Positions 26,882 to 34,818 of a DNA stretch of 64,000 nt are shown piece after piece. A program made the position numbers and the translations under genes. The stretch is taken from positions 113,313-177,312 of the IMG/VR virus record IMGVR_UViG_3300028394_000036; one strand, written 5' to 3'. Within the stretch, counting starts at the first letter, position 1. Each line of letters begins with the position of its first letter. The DNA comes from a virus. Below the pieces are notes generated by a model that ran no database searches, had not been told where the DNA came from, and saw only the letters and a list, made by a program, of their open reading frames with translations.

Positions 26882-28990
26882 ATGAAGAAGAAATCAACAA
26901 AAAGTATTTTGAAATCGGCCATTGCTCGTACTTCAAAGTTTTGGGATACACAATCAACCAAAACTGACAAGTCAAACTATTGGTTACGTGGTTCTCTTTT
27001 TGATAAAAAAGAATCTATGTTTAAAGATACAACAGAAAAGGAATCAAGGTTTGACCATTTTGCTTTGGCACAATATCAACGTGCTATTACAAACTTCGTT
27101 CATATTATGACCGGTAATAAAGATATAGCAGTTAAGTATATTACAAATGGTAACAGCTATACTAATGGTAAAACTATAACTCTGTCTGCTTCTATTAAAG
27201 AGAAAGATTTTGATTCTAATGTTGGTTTAGCTTTACATGAAGCAAGTCATATTATTTATACCGATTTCAGTTTAGCAAAAGAAAGTATTTGGGGATTATA
27301 TTCATTTTTAGAGAATACCGATAAACTTACTTCTGATGAAAAAATCAAGTCAATTGCTGCAGTTGGTACAAGAGAAAATTTCAAAACTATTATTAATATA
27401 GTTGAGGATTTATTTATTGACGCAATGAGTTATGCAGCAGCACCTGGTTATCGTTCTTATTACCAAGCACTATATCATAAATTTTTCGGTGATGAAAAAA
27501 TCATCAAGGGTATGCGTAATAAAAAGTATATGGAAGTAAACTTTGAAAATTACATATTTCATTTATGTAATGTGCGTAATCCAGAAAGAAATCTTAAAGC
27601 ACTTCCAGATTTAGAAGTGATTTGGAATAAATTAGATTTGAGTAACATTCGTAGATTAACTACACAACAAGACAGAATAAATCTAAGTACCGATATTTTA
27701 ATTACTATTCTTAAAAATGTTTTGAATAGTGAAAACCAAACTAATTCAAACAATACAAATCAAGAACAGCAATCTGAAGGTAATGAATCTGAAGGTAGTG
27801 AAGGTAATGAATCTGAAGGTAGTGAAGGTAATGAATCTGAAGGTAGTGAAGGTAATGAGTCCGAAGGTAGTGGTTCAGAAAACGATAATAGTGAATATAC
27901 ATTAACTGAAAAGCAAATAACCCAACTTGAAAAAATATTTGAAAAGCAACAAAATTTTATTAACGATGATGCTCAAAAAACAAAATTAACAAAAGAAGCT
28001 TCACTTCAAGTTGAAGCACTTTCTTCATTGGACATTACAGAAGTTATGACCGCTAAACACTTGAATAATGAATCTTCTACGTTCAAGGGTGTTAAAACAC
28101 TTGTTATAAATAATGTTACTGAAAAGTTTATGAAATCAGATATTGCTCGTGGATTTGGTTTGTCTATGCATTCATGGTCTGCTCGAGGTGAAAGTTTAGA
28201 GCACGCTATTTCTCTCGGTAAAGTTCTTGCAAAAAGGCTCCAAGTTAGAAATGAAGAGCGTTCATTAGCTTCTAAAAGATTAAAATCTGGTAAGATTGAT
28301 AATCGTATGTTGCACGAAATTGGCTTTGATAATTACGATATTTTCAAGAAAGTAAATGTAAGTCAATACAAACCATCTTATATTCACATTTCAATTGACC
28401 AATCGGGTTCAATGTCAGGTGACAGATTTGAAGAGTCCGTAAAGTTTGCAACTATGTTTGCGGTTGCTTCTAAATCTATTAAAAATCTTCATGTTGTTGT
28501 AACCGCTCGTTCAACGTTTCATAGTGGTGGTAATAATAAATTAAAAGATACGCCTTATATTGTTTACTTATTCGATTCTAAAAAACATAACATTAATGAT
28601 ATTAGAAGAGTGTTTAACTATATAAAAACATCAAACTTAACACCAGAAGGACTTACATTTGAAGCGATTCAAAACGAAGTGATGAAAAGTTCAGTAAATA
28701 CAGATGCTTACTTCATTAACTTATGCGACGGAGAACCTTGTGCTGAATATAATGGTTTTAAATACAGAGGCGATGAAGCTAAAGAACACTCACGTAAACA
28801 AGTGGATAAAATGAAACAACGTGGTGTTAACATTATGAATTACTTCTTTGGTGGTCAATATGAGTATAGTAAGTTCTTAAAAACTTATCCTAAAAATTCA
28901 TATATGTTAAAGAATGCAGAAGAGGTTAATTCAATAGTTAAGATTATGAATCGTGAACTTTTGAGTGGAGCAAGTAAGCAGAATGATTAA
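26882..28990 (+). CDS. CobT-like VWA protein with HExxH metallopeptidase-like domain
   Basis: A 702-residue protein from the ATG at 26882; an earlier in-frame start would lie on the promoter. Residues 119-123 are HEASH in LALHEASHIIYTDFS, and NIVEDLFIDAMSY some 65 residues on gives a likely third ligand, the layout of CobT-like and DUF2201-like proteins. An acidic repeat region (about 299-330) links it to a C-terminal VWA domain with the MIDAS motif DQSGS (506-510). With the adjacent MoxR-like ATPase it forms a CobS/CobT-like pair. Cobalt chelation is not implied; such pairs also act as chaperone-like machines. Confidence 0.85.
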   Translation: MKKKSTKSILKSAIARTSKFWDTQSTKTDKSNYWLRGSLFDKKESMFKDTTEKESRFDHFALAQYQRAITNFVHIMTGNKDIAVKYITNGNSYTNGKTITLSASIKEKDFDSNVGLALHEASHIIYTDFSLAKESIWGLYSFLENTDKLTSDEKIKSIAAVGTRENFKTIINIVEDLFIDAMSYAAAPGYRSYYQALYHKFFGDEKIIKGMRNKKYMEVNFENYIFHLCNVRNPERNLKALPDLEVIWNKLDLSNIRRLTTQQDRINLSTDILITILKNVLNSENQTNSNNTNQEQQSEGNESEGSEGNESEGSEGNESEGSEGNESEGSGSENDNSEYTLTEKQITQLEKIFEKQQNFINDDAQKTKLTKEASLQVEALSSLDITEVMTAKHLNNESSTFKGVKTLVINNVTEKFMKSDIARGFGLSMHSWSARGESLEHAISLGKVLAKRLQVRNEERSLASKRLKSGKIDNRMLHEIGFDNYDIFKKVNVSQYKPSYIHISIDQSGSMSGDRFEESVKFATMFAVASKSIKNLHVVVTARSTFHSGGNNKLKDTPYIVYLFDSKKHNINDIRRVFNYIKTSNLTPEGLTFEAIQNEVMKSSVNTDAYFINLCDGEPCAEYNGFKYRGDEAKEHSRKQVDKMKQRGVNIMNYFFGGQYEYSKFLKTYPKNSYMLKNAEEVNSIVKIMNRELLSGASKQND
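27776..27870 (+). repeat. Coding repeat, 24-base unit
   Basis: About four tandem copies of a 24-base unit encoding EGNESEGS in the acidic linker of the VWA protein. Copies are nearly identical, with a few changes in the last one, so recent expansion is likely. Confidence 0.9.
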
Positions 28991-29468
28991 AACCAAAAGA
29001 CTTAGAAGTTTAGATAGAAAACCACCGATGCAAAAATCATCGGTGGCAACGATAAACATATCGAAAAAAAAAACTACAAATAAAGAAATTGACATAATTA
29101 TAAATCAAACATATAACTGGTGTGTAAAAAATTTAGGTATAAGTCCACACAAAGATTTACCTATGGTTTCTTGGGATTGGAAATCGTTCGGACACGCTGA
29201 CCTTGAGAAGCAGTTTATAGCAATGTATGATGCTTCGGTAAACGAAATTAGTATAAAAATAACAGGTCATCGTACATTAAAAAATCTTGTAAGAACATTT
29301 ATACATGAATATGTACATTACTTACAGCCGGAACAAGGTGGTTGGTATGATCGTTATGATAAAAAATATGGTTACGATAATAACCCATATGAAATAGAAG
29401 CGTATTACATATCAGATTTATATGTAAACGATGCCGTTAGTTTTGTTGTAAAAAAAATAAAATTATAA
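28983..29468 (+). CDS. HExxH zinc metalloprotease-like protein
   Basis: A 161-residue protein. The ATG at 28983 overlaps the VWA stop by 8 bases and is preferred to an upstream in-frame start. FIHEYVHYLQPE holds the HExxH zinc site, and NPYEIEAYYISDLYV about 30 residues later supplies a likely third Glu ligand. This looks like the small SprT/ImmA-like metallopeptidases found in phages. Coupling to the VWA gene suggests a shared process. Substrate unknown. Confidence 0.75.
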   Translation: MIKTKRLRSLDRKPPMQKSSVATINISKKKTTNKEIDIIINQTYNWCVKNLGISPHKDLPMVSWDWKSFGHADLEKQFIAMYDASVNEISIKITGHRTLKNLVRTFIHEYVHYLQPEQGGWYDRYDKKYGYDNNPYEIEAYYISDLYVNDAVSFVVKKIKL

Positions 29469-29473
29469 ATATT

Positions 29474-29545
29474 GGTCCCATCGACTAACGGTTAGGTCAC
29501 TACCCTTTCAAGGTAGCTGCACGGGTTCAAATCCCGTTGGGACTA
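29474..29545 (+). tRNA. tRNA-Glu (anticodon TTC)
   Basis: A 72-base cloverleaf. The acceptor stem GGTCCCA pairs with TGGGACT (first pair G-U), the anticodon stem is CTACC/GGTAG with loop CTTTCAA (anticodon TTC at 29507-29509), and the T-arm is CGGGTTCAAATCCCG. No CCA is encoded. It reads GAA/GAG, which are common in this AT-rich genome. It is the only tRNA found in the window. Confidence 0.95.
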
Positions 29546-29580
29546 CACAATTTTATTCACAATAATATATTAAATGTTTT

Positions 29581-30168
29581 ATGGAAAAGCTAAACTTAAA
29601 AACTGTTGAAAATTTTTTAACTATTCAAGAATGTAAAGAAGTAATTGATTATTGTATTCCATTTATGAATAATTCATCGATATTGGACTATGATAATATA
29701 GAATCTAATGATTTATTTAGAAAATCATATGACACTTGGATTAATAAAGACATCGATATTCCTATATTTAATAAAATAAGAAATGGAATAGCAAAACATT
29801 CTGGTTTGCCAGAAAGTAATCAAGAATCATTATCGGTTATACAGTATCCAGTTGGTGGTATATTCAAAGATCATTATGACTATTTACACCCAAATACTTC
29901 CTATTATGAAACTGAGTGTAATCCAAGAGGCGGTCAGCGGATTAAAACCTGTATGATTTATTTAAACGATGATTTTGTTGGTGGTAATACTGAATTCACA
30001 ACTATTGATGTTTCAATAACACCCAAAACTGGTAAATTAATATGTTGGAACAATGCGGATGAAAACCTTGATTTAATCGACGAATCTAAACACAGAGGAA
30101 ATGTAGTAGAAGCGGGTAATAAATGGATTTTAGTTGCATGGATTAGAGCAAACACATTTATATTATAA
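29581..30168 (+). CDS. 2OG-Fe(II) oxygenase, prolyl 4-hydroxylase-like
   Basis: A 195-residue protein with the double-stranded beta-helix metal triad: H98 and D100 in FKDHYDYLHP and H171 in ESKHRGNVVEAGNKWILVAWIR. Lys181 in that stretch is positioned to bind 2-oxoglutarate, and GGNTEFT is the usual strand between. Viral P4H-like enzymes hydroxylate proteins, and some relatives act on nucleic acids. It follows the tRNA directly. Target unknown. Length is typical for the family. Confidence 0.88.
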   Translation: MEKLNLKTVENFLTIQECKEVIDYCIPFMNNSSILDYDNIESNDLFRKSYDTWINKDIDIPIFNKIRNGIAKHSGLPESNQESLSVIQYPVGGIFKDHYDYLHPNTSYYETECNPRGGQRIKTCMIYLNDDFVGGNTEFTTIDVSITPKTGKLICWNNADENLDLIDESKHRGNVVEAGNKWILVAWIRANTFIL

Positions 30169-30182
30169 ACAGGAGAGTTTTG

Positions 30183-30338
30183 ATGTACTATATAACAAAA
30201 GAATATTTAGAGCGTATGATTATAGTAGCCAAGGAAGTATTGACAGAAAATCCCAATGATACATGGGTTGAAAAGGGATTGCGGGAAATGGAAAGGGAAG
30301 TTAGAAGAATGGATGAAGAGAAGATAATTATTAAATAA
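30183..30338 (+). CDS. Small hypothetical protein (51 aa)
   Basis: ATG at 30183 with AGGAGAG 5-10 bases upstream, giving 51 residues: MYYITKEYLERMIIVAKEVL and then a charged helix ending EEKIIIK. The good ribosome binding site and 14-base gap after the oxygenase gene support a real gene. Function unknown. Confidence 0.6.
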   Translation: MYYITKEYLERMIIVAKEVLTENPNDTWVEKGLREMEREVRRMDEEKIIIK

Positions 30339-30344
30339 TAATTC

Positions 30345-30360
30345 TTTTATATTTATATTG
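30345..30360 (+). promoter_or_regulatory. Putative late-type promoter box (TATATTTAT)
   Basis: The plus strand reads TTTTATATTTATATTGG about 33 bases before the ATG at 30393. It is the only clear plus-strand copy of the second promoter-like class, so its gene may be expressed with virion genes. Confidence 0.4.
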
Positions 30361-30392
30361 GATTAACTATTTTTGAAGTAATAGAGAATAAA

Positions 30393-30860
30393 ATGAAAGA
30401 TATGAAAAAAATGAAAGACCTTGTTAGTGAAGGTAGAGAAATGCAAAACAAATTAACAAAGTTGATTAATGGGAAGTTAAATGAAGGTAATACAAACCAA
30501 GTAAACGAACGTGGTCAATACGCTTGGGGTATGGTTAAACCAGACTTAGACAGAACAAGTGGTTTGGTATACGCAGCAGACATTTCGTTTACATTAGAAG
30601 ATATATTTGAATTGTATGACGCTTATACAAAAACTGTTAGAATGTTATCAGCGTTTGCTTCACATCATCAGGGTTCAATACACATTAATCCAATAATTGA
30701 AATTGATATTCCAAATGAAACAACAGCACACCAATTTACTGGTTCAGAAATTAAAGCTCTCTATCAATTTGCAATGGCAAATAAAGATGCAATAGTATCA
30801 CGTCATGGAACAAGAACCATGAGTCAACCACAATCGCAAGCACCATTTGGGATGCGTTAA
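30393..30860 (+). CDS. Hypothetical helical protein
   Basis: A 155-residue protein starting with a Lys/Met-rich helix (MKDMKKMKDLVSEGREMQNKL). The centre, YAADISFTLEDIFELYDAYTKTVRMLSAFASHHQGSIHINPIIEIDIPNE, may form a helical bundle. The tail is Gln/Pro-rich. A late-type box precedes it and a strong terminator follows, so it is a single-gene unit. Family not recognised; a minor virion protein is possible. Confidence 0.6.
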   Translation: MKDMKKMKDLVSEGREMQNKLTKLINGKLNEGNTNQVNERGQYAWGMVKPDLDRTSGLVYAADISFTLEDIFELYDAYTKTVRMLSAFASHHQGSIHINPIIEIDIPNETTAHQFTGSEIKALYQFAMANKDAIVSRHGTRTMSQPQSQAPFGMR

Positions 30861-30890
30861 TTTACTAACTAACAATTAGTGAAATACACA

Positions 30891-30923
30891 ATCACCAAAA
30901 AATTATTTTGGTGATTTTTTTTT
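30891..30923 (+). terminator. Intrinsic terminator
   Basis: ATCACCAAAA / TTTTGGTGAT 10-bp stem followed by about nine T. Confidence 0.9.
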
Positions 30924-30926
30924 ATC

Positions 30927-30957
30927 TTTGATATTATGTTATAAATCCTTATATTTG
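30927..30957 (+). promoter_or_regulatory. Bacteroidota-type promoter
   Basis: TTTG (30927-30930), 19 bases, TATATTTG (30950-30957). The ATG at 30968 follows after only about 10 bases with AGGAG overlapping the box end, so the transcript would have a very short leader. It drives the operon to the glutamine synthetase. Confidence 0.75.
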
Positions 30958-30967
30958 TAGGAGTTAA

Positions 30968-31318
30968 ATGAGAATGAGATGGTTCATAAATTCAATTAAG
31001 AATGATGACTTTGAGGAGTTACCTATTGTGTTAGATAGATTAAAAAAATGGATATTAAGACCAACCGGTTTATTTATTGGTGATATAATTCACATGCCAA
31101 TTCAAAGTGGTTTTAATAGAAGAAAAATAACTAAAAAGTTTTACAATTGGAAAGAAGGTGTTTGGTTTGTTTCATTAGATGATAATGGCACACCAATGGA
31201 CATTCCGTATGAATATGCAATAGAAATTAGACAGCTTTATTATACACGTAAGATTACTGAAACCATCGGTACGTATATCAATAATATGAATGATAAATTA
31301 AATAATTTAAAGGATTGA
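30968..31318 (+). CDS. Hypothetical protein, first gene of glutamine synthetase operon
   Basis: A 116-residue protein. A charged N-terminus is followed by IRPTGLFIGDIIHMPI, which looks like a small beta barrel, and WKEGVWFVSLDDNGTPMDIPYEYAIEIRQLYYTRKI. No motif known. It lies directly after a host-type promoter and 2 bases before the next gene. A link to glutamine metabolism rests on position only. Confidence 0.6.
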   Translation: MRMRWFINSIKNDDFEELPIVLDRLKKWILRPTGLFIGDIIHMPIQSGFNRRKITKKFYNWKEGVWFVSLDDNGTPMDIPYEYAIEIRQLYYTRKITETIGTYINNMNDKLNNLKD

Positions 31319-31320
31319 GT

Positions 31321-31611
31321 ATGAGAAAAGATTTAACTAACAAGCTCGATGAAGTAACTGATGCTATTTATTGGGATGGTTATGCGGACGGTATTGCTGA
31401 GTATAAAGAACTAGTTATAAGTTACATGGAAGAAATTGAATCTAACAGTAATCGTTCAATGTTTGACGCTTTAGAGTGGGAATTGATTGATATGTATGAT
31501 ATTCCAACGGAATTAAATGCTAAACCTGTAGAAATAGAAAAAATTGAATTTGTAGGTAGTACAAGTGTGTTTGAAAAACTATTAAATATATTCGGTAGTA
31601 AAGGAATGTAG
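31321..31611 (+). CDS. Hypothetical protein in glutamine synthetase operon
   Basis: A 96-residue helical, acidic protein from the ATG at 31321; an in-frame TTG two codons earlier overlaps the previous stop. It contains AIYWDGYADGIAEYKELVISYMEEIESN. No family recognised. The next gene starts 2 bases after its stop. Confidence 0.6.
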   Translation: MRKDLTNKLDEVTDAIYWDGYADGIAEYKELVISYMEEIESNSNRSMFDALEWELIDMYDIPTELNAKPVEIEKIEFVGSTSVFEKLLNIFGSKGM

Positions 31612-31613
31612 TT

Positions 31614-32633
31614 ATGAGTGCAACTTTAGTTGAATATGTATGGCTTGATGGTTACACGCCAGAACCTACTCTTCGTAGTAAAATCAGAGTTTCCGATGGA
31701 GGTTCATCAGAACAATGGTCATTTGATGGTAGTTCTACTAAACAAGCGGAAGGAAACTTTTCAGATTGCATTCTTAATCCAGTAAAACGCTATCATGGAA
31801 CTAATAGAAATGATAAGATATTTGTTTTATGTGAAGTTCTTAACTCAGATAGAACACCACATGAATCGAATGATAGACATAAACTGGATTTTTCCATATA
31901 TTCCTCTTTAGATAATTCTGCGGAATCACCTTGGTTTGGATTTGAACAAGAATATTTTATACGGCAGGGACATAAAAAAAACATATTAGGTTTTGAATCA
32001 AATTATTCAACAGAAAAACAAGGCAAATATTATTGTGGTGTTGGAGGACTTATATTTGGAAGACACTTATCAGATGAACACCTTGAAATGTGTTTGAAAT
32101 ATGGTATAGGTATAGAAGGAACAAACGCTGAAGTTGCTGTTGGTCAATGGGAATATCAAATTTTCGGTAAAGATATTCTTACTGCATCGGACGATTTGTG
32201 GATGTCTAGGTATTTCTTGTTCAAATTGGCAGAAAAATATGGTTATGATATAGAATTACACCCTAAACCACTACAAACTGGTGATTGGAACGGCTCTGGA
32301 CTACATACAAACTTCTCAACCCCAAGAATGCGTGATGTTGGTGGTGATGAATACTTTAATAAAATATTCAAACAATTTGATAAAGATAAAGAAATACACA
32401 TTGCTAACTACGGTTCTGACAACCATTTACGTTTAACTGGCAAGTTTGAAACACAAGATATAAACAAATTTACGTGGGGTATTGCAGATAGGGGTGCTTC
32501 AATACGTATACCAACAGGAACAGCGGAAAATTGGTGTGGATATTTAGAAGATAGAAGGCCAGCTTCAAACGCTAATCCATATAAAGTTACTAAGGTAATA
32601 TTGGATTCTATGTACGAAGTTGATAAAAAATAG
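31614..32633 (+). CDS. Glutamine synthetase, type II (GSII, eukaryote-type)
   Basis: A 339-residue enzyme with the full set of GSII motifs: VEYVWLDG, WSFDGSSTKQA, WFGFEQEYF, GVGG, GIEGTNAEVAVGQWEYQI, GDWNGSGLHTNFST, YGSDNHLRLTGKFET, WGIADRGASIRIP and GYLEDRRPASNANPY. It joins glutamate and ammonia with ATP. GSII forms a decamer in eukaryotes and occurs in some Bacteroidota. Motifs look intact, so the enzyme is probably active. In a phage it would be an auxiliary metabolic gene raising glutamine for nucleotide synthesis. Confidence 0.93.
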   Translation: MSATLVEYVWLDGYTPEPTLRSKIRVSDGGSSEQWSFDGSSTKQAEGNFSDCILNPVKRYHGTNRNDKIFVLCEVLNSDRTPHESNDRHKLDFSIYSSLDNSAESPWFGFEQEYFIRQGHKKNILGFESNYSTEKQGKYYCGVGGLIFGRHLSDEHLEMCLKYGIGIEGTNAEVAVGQWEYQIFGKDILTASDDLWMSRYFLFKLAEKYGYDIELHPKPLQTGDWNGSGLHTNFSTPRMRDVGGDEYFNKIFKQFDKDKEIHIANYGSDNHLRLTGKFETQDINKFTWGIADRGASIRIPTGTAENWCGYLEDRRPASNANPYKVTKVILDSMYEVDKK

Positions 32634-32657
32634 GGAGATAGTAATTCTCAGGGAAAC

Positions 32658-32698
32658 GGACGCTCTTTTACTTGGTTGTTGGGGCGTCCATTTTTATT
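32658..32698. terminator. Terminator between convergent genes
   Basis: GGACGC (32658-32663) and GCGTCC (32684-32689) form a stem with a long loop, followed by TTTTTATTTTAATTT. It separates the glutamine synthetase operon from the minus-strand phosphatase gene. Confidence 0.75.
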
Positions 32699-33253
32699 TT
32701 AATTTAATTCACGCATATAATCAGCTAGTTTAATATTCCATTTAACGTCGGGATATTTCATCGATAACTGTTTCACAGCCATTACATTAGGTCTTGCATC
32801 ATCAATAAAGAACACGTCATTGTACCCTTGCTGTATTTTTGATTCTATCCAATCTGCTTTAGCTTGTGGGTCGGCAGAACCTACACCTACCACTTCTATG
32901 TTATTTATACCGATTGTTTGTAAGAACTGTTTAATATCGTTTGCAGCAGCACCTTTACGAGCTGTTAATACCGTTATACGTCTCATACCAGTTGCTACGT
33001 ATAATTTTCCAAGTATATTAGTTACTGACTTAATCTCTTGTGGACTTATTACTTGATTAAACTCAGAAAAGTCCAAGTTATCACCTGGTTGCTCACGATA
33101 TATGGCAAACTCAGCCGGAGTTAATTTACTCATATTACCATGTCTATCGGTTAAAATAACCATAGATTTAGTCGTTGCAAGTGTGTCATCGAAATCAAAT
33201 ACTCTTAATTTCTTAGCTTCTTGCTCTTCTAGTAGTTCAGTTAATGTTATCAT
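32699..33253 (-). CDS. HAD-family phosphatase with packaging-type N-terminus
   Basis: A 184-residue protein from the ATG at 33251-33253, which overlaps the stop of a remnant frame as ATGA. The N-terminus MITLTELLEEQEA matches the capsid-targeting-like pattern (L-E-E). The HAD signature is LRVFDFDDTLATT, with LTARKGAAANDIKQFL as motif II and DVFFIDDARPNVMAV as motif IV. The layout resembles the phosphatase half of polynucleotide kinase/phosphatases. It could clean 3' phosphates on nucleic acids, but the substrate is unknown. Confidence 0.82.
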   Translation of the reverse strand: MITLTELLEEQEAKKLRVFDFDDTLATTKSMVILTDRHGNMSKLTPAEFAIYREQPGDNLDFSEFNQVISPQEIKSVTNILGKLYVATGMRRITVLTARKGAAANDIKQFLQTIGINNIEVVGVGSADPQAKADWIESKIQQGYNDVFFIDDARPNVMAVKQLSMKYPDVKWNIKLADYMRELN

Positions 33254-33306
33254 CTCGGTTTCTTCTCCCAACCTATTGACTTTCTATATTGTTCGTAGTT
33301 ATTCAT
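33250..33306 (-). pseudogene. Duplicated 3' tail of the ART-like gene at 33874
   Basis: An 18-codon frame encodes MNNYEQYRKSIGWEKKPR plus stop, identical in protein sequence to the last 18 residues of the gene at 33874-34818. The DNA copies (33250-33306 and 33874-33930) differ at only a few bases and continue in register on both sides. It is a relic of a tandem duplication or of cassette insertion and is not expected to be functional. Confidence 0.85.
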
Positions 33307-33877
33307 TGTCCAATCCTCCTGAAGTGCTTTTCATTGAGAGTATTTTTGTATTTAACGGATTGAATATAACAATTTCTTTTTCGCCATTTCCTATAATTCC
33401 ATTAATACCAATATCATCCATCATTTCTGATAATTGTTTATCACTTATTGGAAAAATTCTTAGAATTTTATTATATAAATCTATACCGTTTTTAGAATCT
33501 TTTATGATATTATTAATGATAAATAACTTTTGCTCATTACTCATTCTTTCGCCTTTATTATCTACAATATCATTATTAATACTAAACATATTTCTTACTT
33601 TATCTAAATTAGATTTACTTACCTTTTTATTATCAGATAAAAAATTTAAACGGTTTGGTATTTTTACGTTATATACATAACCACCTTTTGCATAATGTGT
33701 AGCAAGATTTTTAATAGTTGTTAAATATATACCATAACCATATTCATCGCCACCCGTTTTTTTACCAACATCTTTTTTTAAATTATCAAATTTATATGGT
33801 GAACCATGATAATAAATAATATCATTCATAATATTTTCGTTTAGATATTCTTTTAGTAGTTCTGATAATTTTATCAT
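33299..33877 (-). CDS. ADP-ribosyltransferase-like protein with packaging-type N-terminus
   Basis: A 192-residue protein from the ATG at 33875-33877. N-terminus: MIKLSELLKEYLNE (L-K-E). The body has ART-fold elements: IIYYHGSPYKFDN (the YHG strand that binds NAD), DEYGYGIYLTTIKNLATHYAKGG (the GYGIYLT strand with A..YA helix) and GEKEIVIFNP (candidate catalytic Glu). This is a H-Y-E-type arrangement. ART enzymes modify host proteins, as T4 Alt does to RNA polymerase. It is flanked by two copies of a short repeat. Confidence 0.68.
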   Translation of the reverse strand: MIKLSELLKEYLNENIMNDIIYYHGSPYKFDNLKKDVGKKTGGDEYGYGIYLTTIKNLATHYAKGGYVYNVKIPNRLNFLSDNKKVSKSNLDKVRNMFSINNDIVDNKGERMSNEQKLFIINNIIKDSKNGIDLYNKILRIFPISDKQLSEMMDDIGINGIIGNGEKEIVIFNPLNTKILSMKSTSGGLDNE

Positions 33878-34818
33878 CTTGGTTTCTTCTCCCATCCTAT
33901 TGACTTTCGATATTGTTCGTAGTTATTCATTACCCAATTTACTATACTATTTGGATCATTATTGTATATTGCATTTGTTTGTATCAAGGGTTTTCCATCC
34001 TTTGAATGTATAGTATAAGTTTCCATTGCCTCATCAACAAACACAATATCTCTTGCGGTTTTACCATGAAATATAACTTGAAATTCTTGATCTGAATGAT
34101 GCCAACATCTTATGCCAGACGCACGGAATATTAAGAAAGTTCCATCACCGTACTTCAGTGCTTGGCCATCAACACCATATTTAGCAAAGTCTTCTGGTGT
34201 ATAAGCAAAATTATACCCCTCACCTATCTTTTTACCTTGCAACCATGTTGTTAATCCTAATTTAGTTGGATCCGCAATACCCTTAATAAAACCTTTTCTT
34301 GCCATCATCCGTCCGTCCATACGTGTTGTTCCATGAACTAACCATTGATTCTTTACCAATGTTGGTTCATGTAAATAAAACCATGACGGTATGTCAGCTG
34401 GTTGTATACCAAAACCATCCATAAACGCCATAAACGATTGTTCTTCTGCATATATCTTGTCCATTAACCAATCAACGATTGCACCATACGATACTGGATC
34501 TTTCTGTTTAAGTACATCCCATTTACGAAGCTCCAATGCTTGAGTATACAGTTGTATTTTAGGAACAGCGTTCGGATCCGCCCGTACGGGTTTATTTTGG
34601 TTGTGAATTTGAGGAGGGGTGAACCCAGGATTCGAGCGAAATTGGAATTTTGAATATAAATTTTGTGTTTTGATAAAATATTCATCAATTATTTGTTTAT
34701 ATCCAATCATACCGACTATTTCATCCGCCATTTGTTCTGGTGTAGAATCTAAATACTTCCATAATGTAACAACATCGGTATCTACATATTCTTTTAGAAG
34801 GTCTTTTAGCTTAATCAT
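33874..34818 (-). CDS. ART-like effector with packaging-type N-terminus
   Basis: A 314-residue protein starting MIKLKDLLKEYVD (L-K-E). The N-terminal half is helical. The C-terminal part has WLVHGTTRMDGRMMARKGF, then GYNFAYTPEDFAKYG, DGTFLIFRASG, and SDQEFQVIFHGKTARDIVFVDE, resembling an ART fold with HGT, a central F/Y strand and a QEFQVIF strand carrying Glu. The same end motif appears in the gene at 42743. The last 18 residues are duplicated downstream at 33250. Enzyme activity is inferred, not certain. Confidence 0.58.
   Translation of the reverse strand: MIKLKDLLKEYVDTDVVTLWKYLDSTPEQMADEIVGMIGYKQIIDEYFIKTQNLYSKFQFRSNPGFTPPQIHNQNKPVRADPNAVPKIQLYTQALELRKWDVLKQKDPVSYGAIVDWLMDKIYAEEQSFMAFMDGFGIQPADIPSWFYLHEPTLVKNQWLVHGTTRMDGRMMARKGFIKGIADPTKLGLTTWLQGKKIGEGYNFAYTPEDFAKYGVDGQALKYGDGTFLIFRASGIRCWHHSDQEFQVIFHGKTARDIVFVDEAMETYTIHSKDGKPLIQTNAIYNNDPNSIVNWVMNNYEQYRKSIGWEKKPR

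Noticed and set aside
7066-27870. Possible CRISPR-like arrays at the tandem repeats (7066-7184, 27776-27870)
   Set aside because: The 15- and 24-base units are directly adjacent with no spacers and translate into protein linkers.
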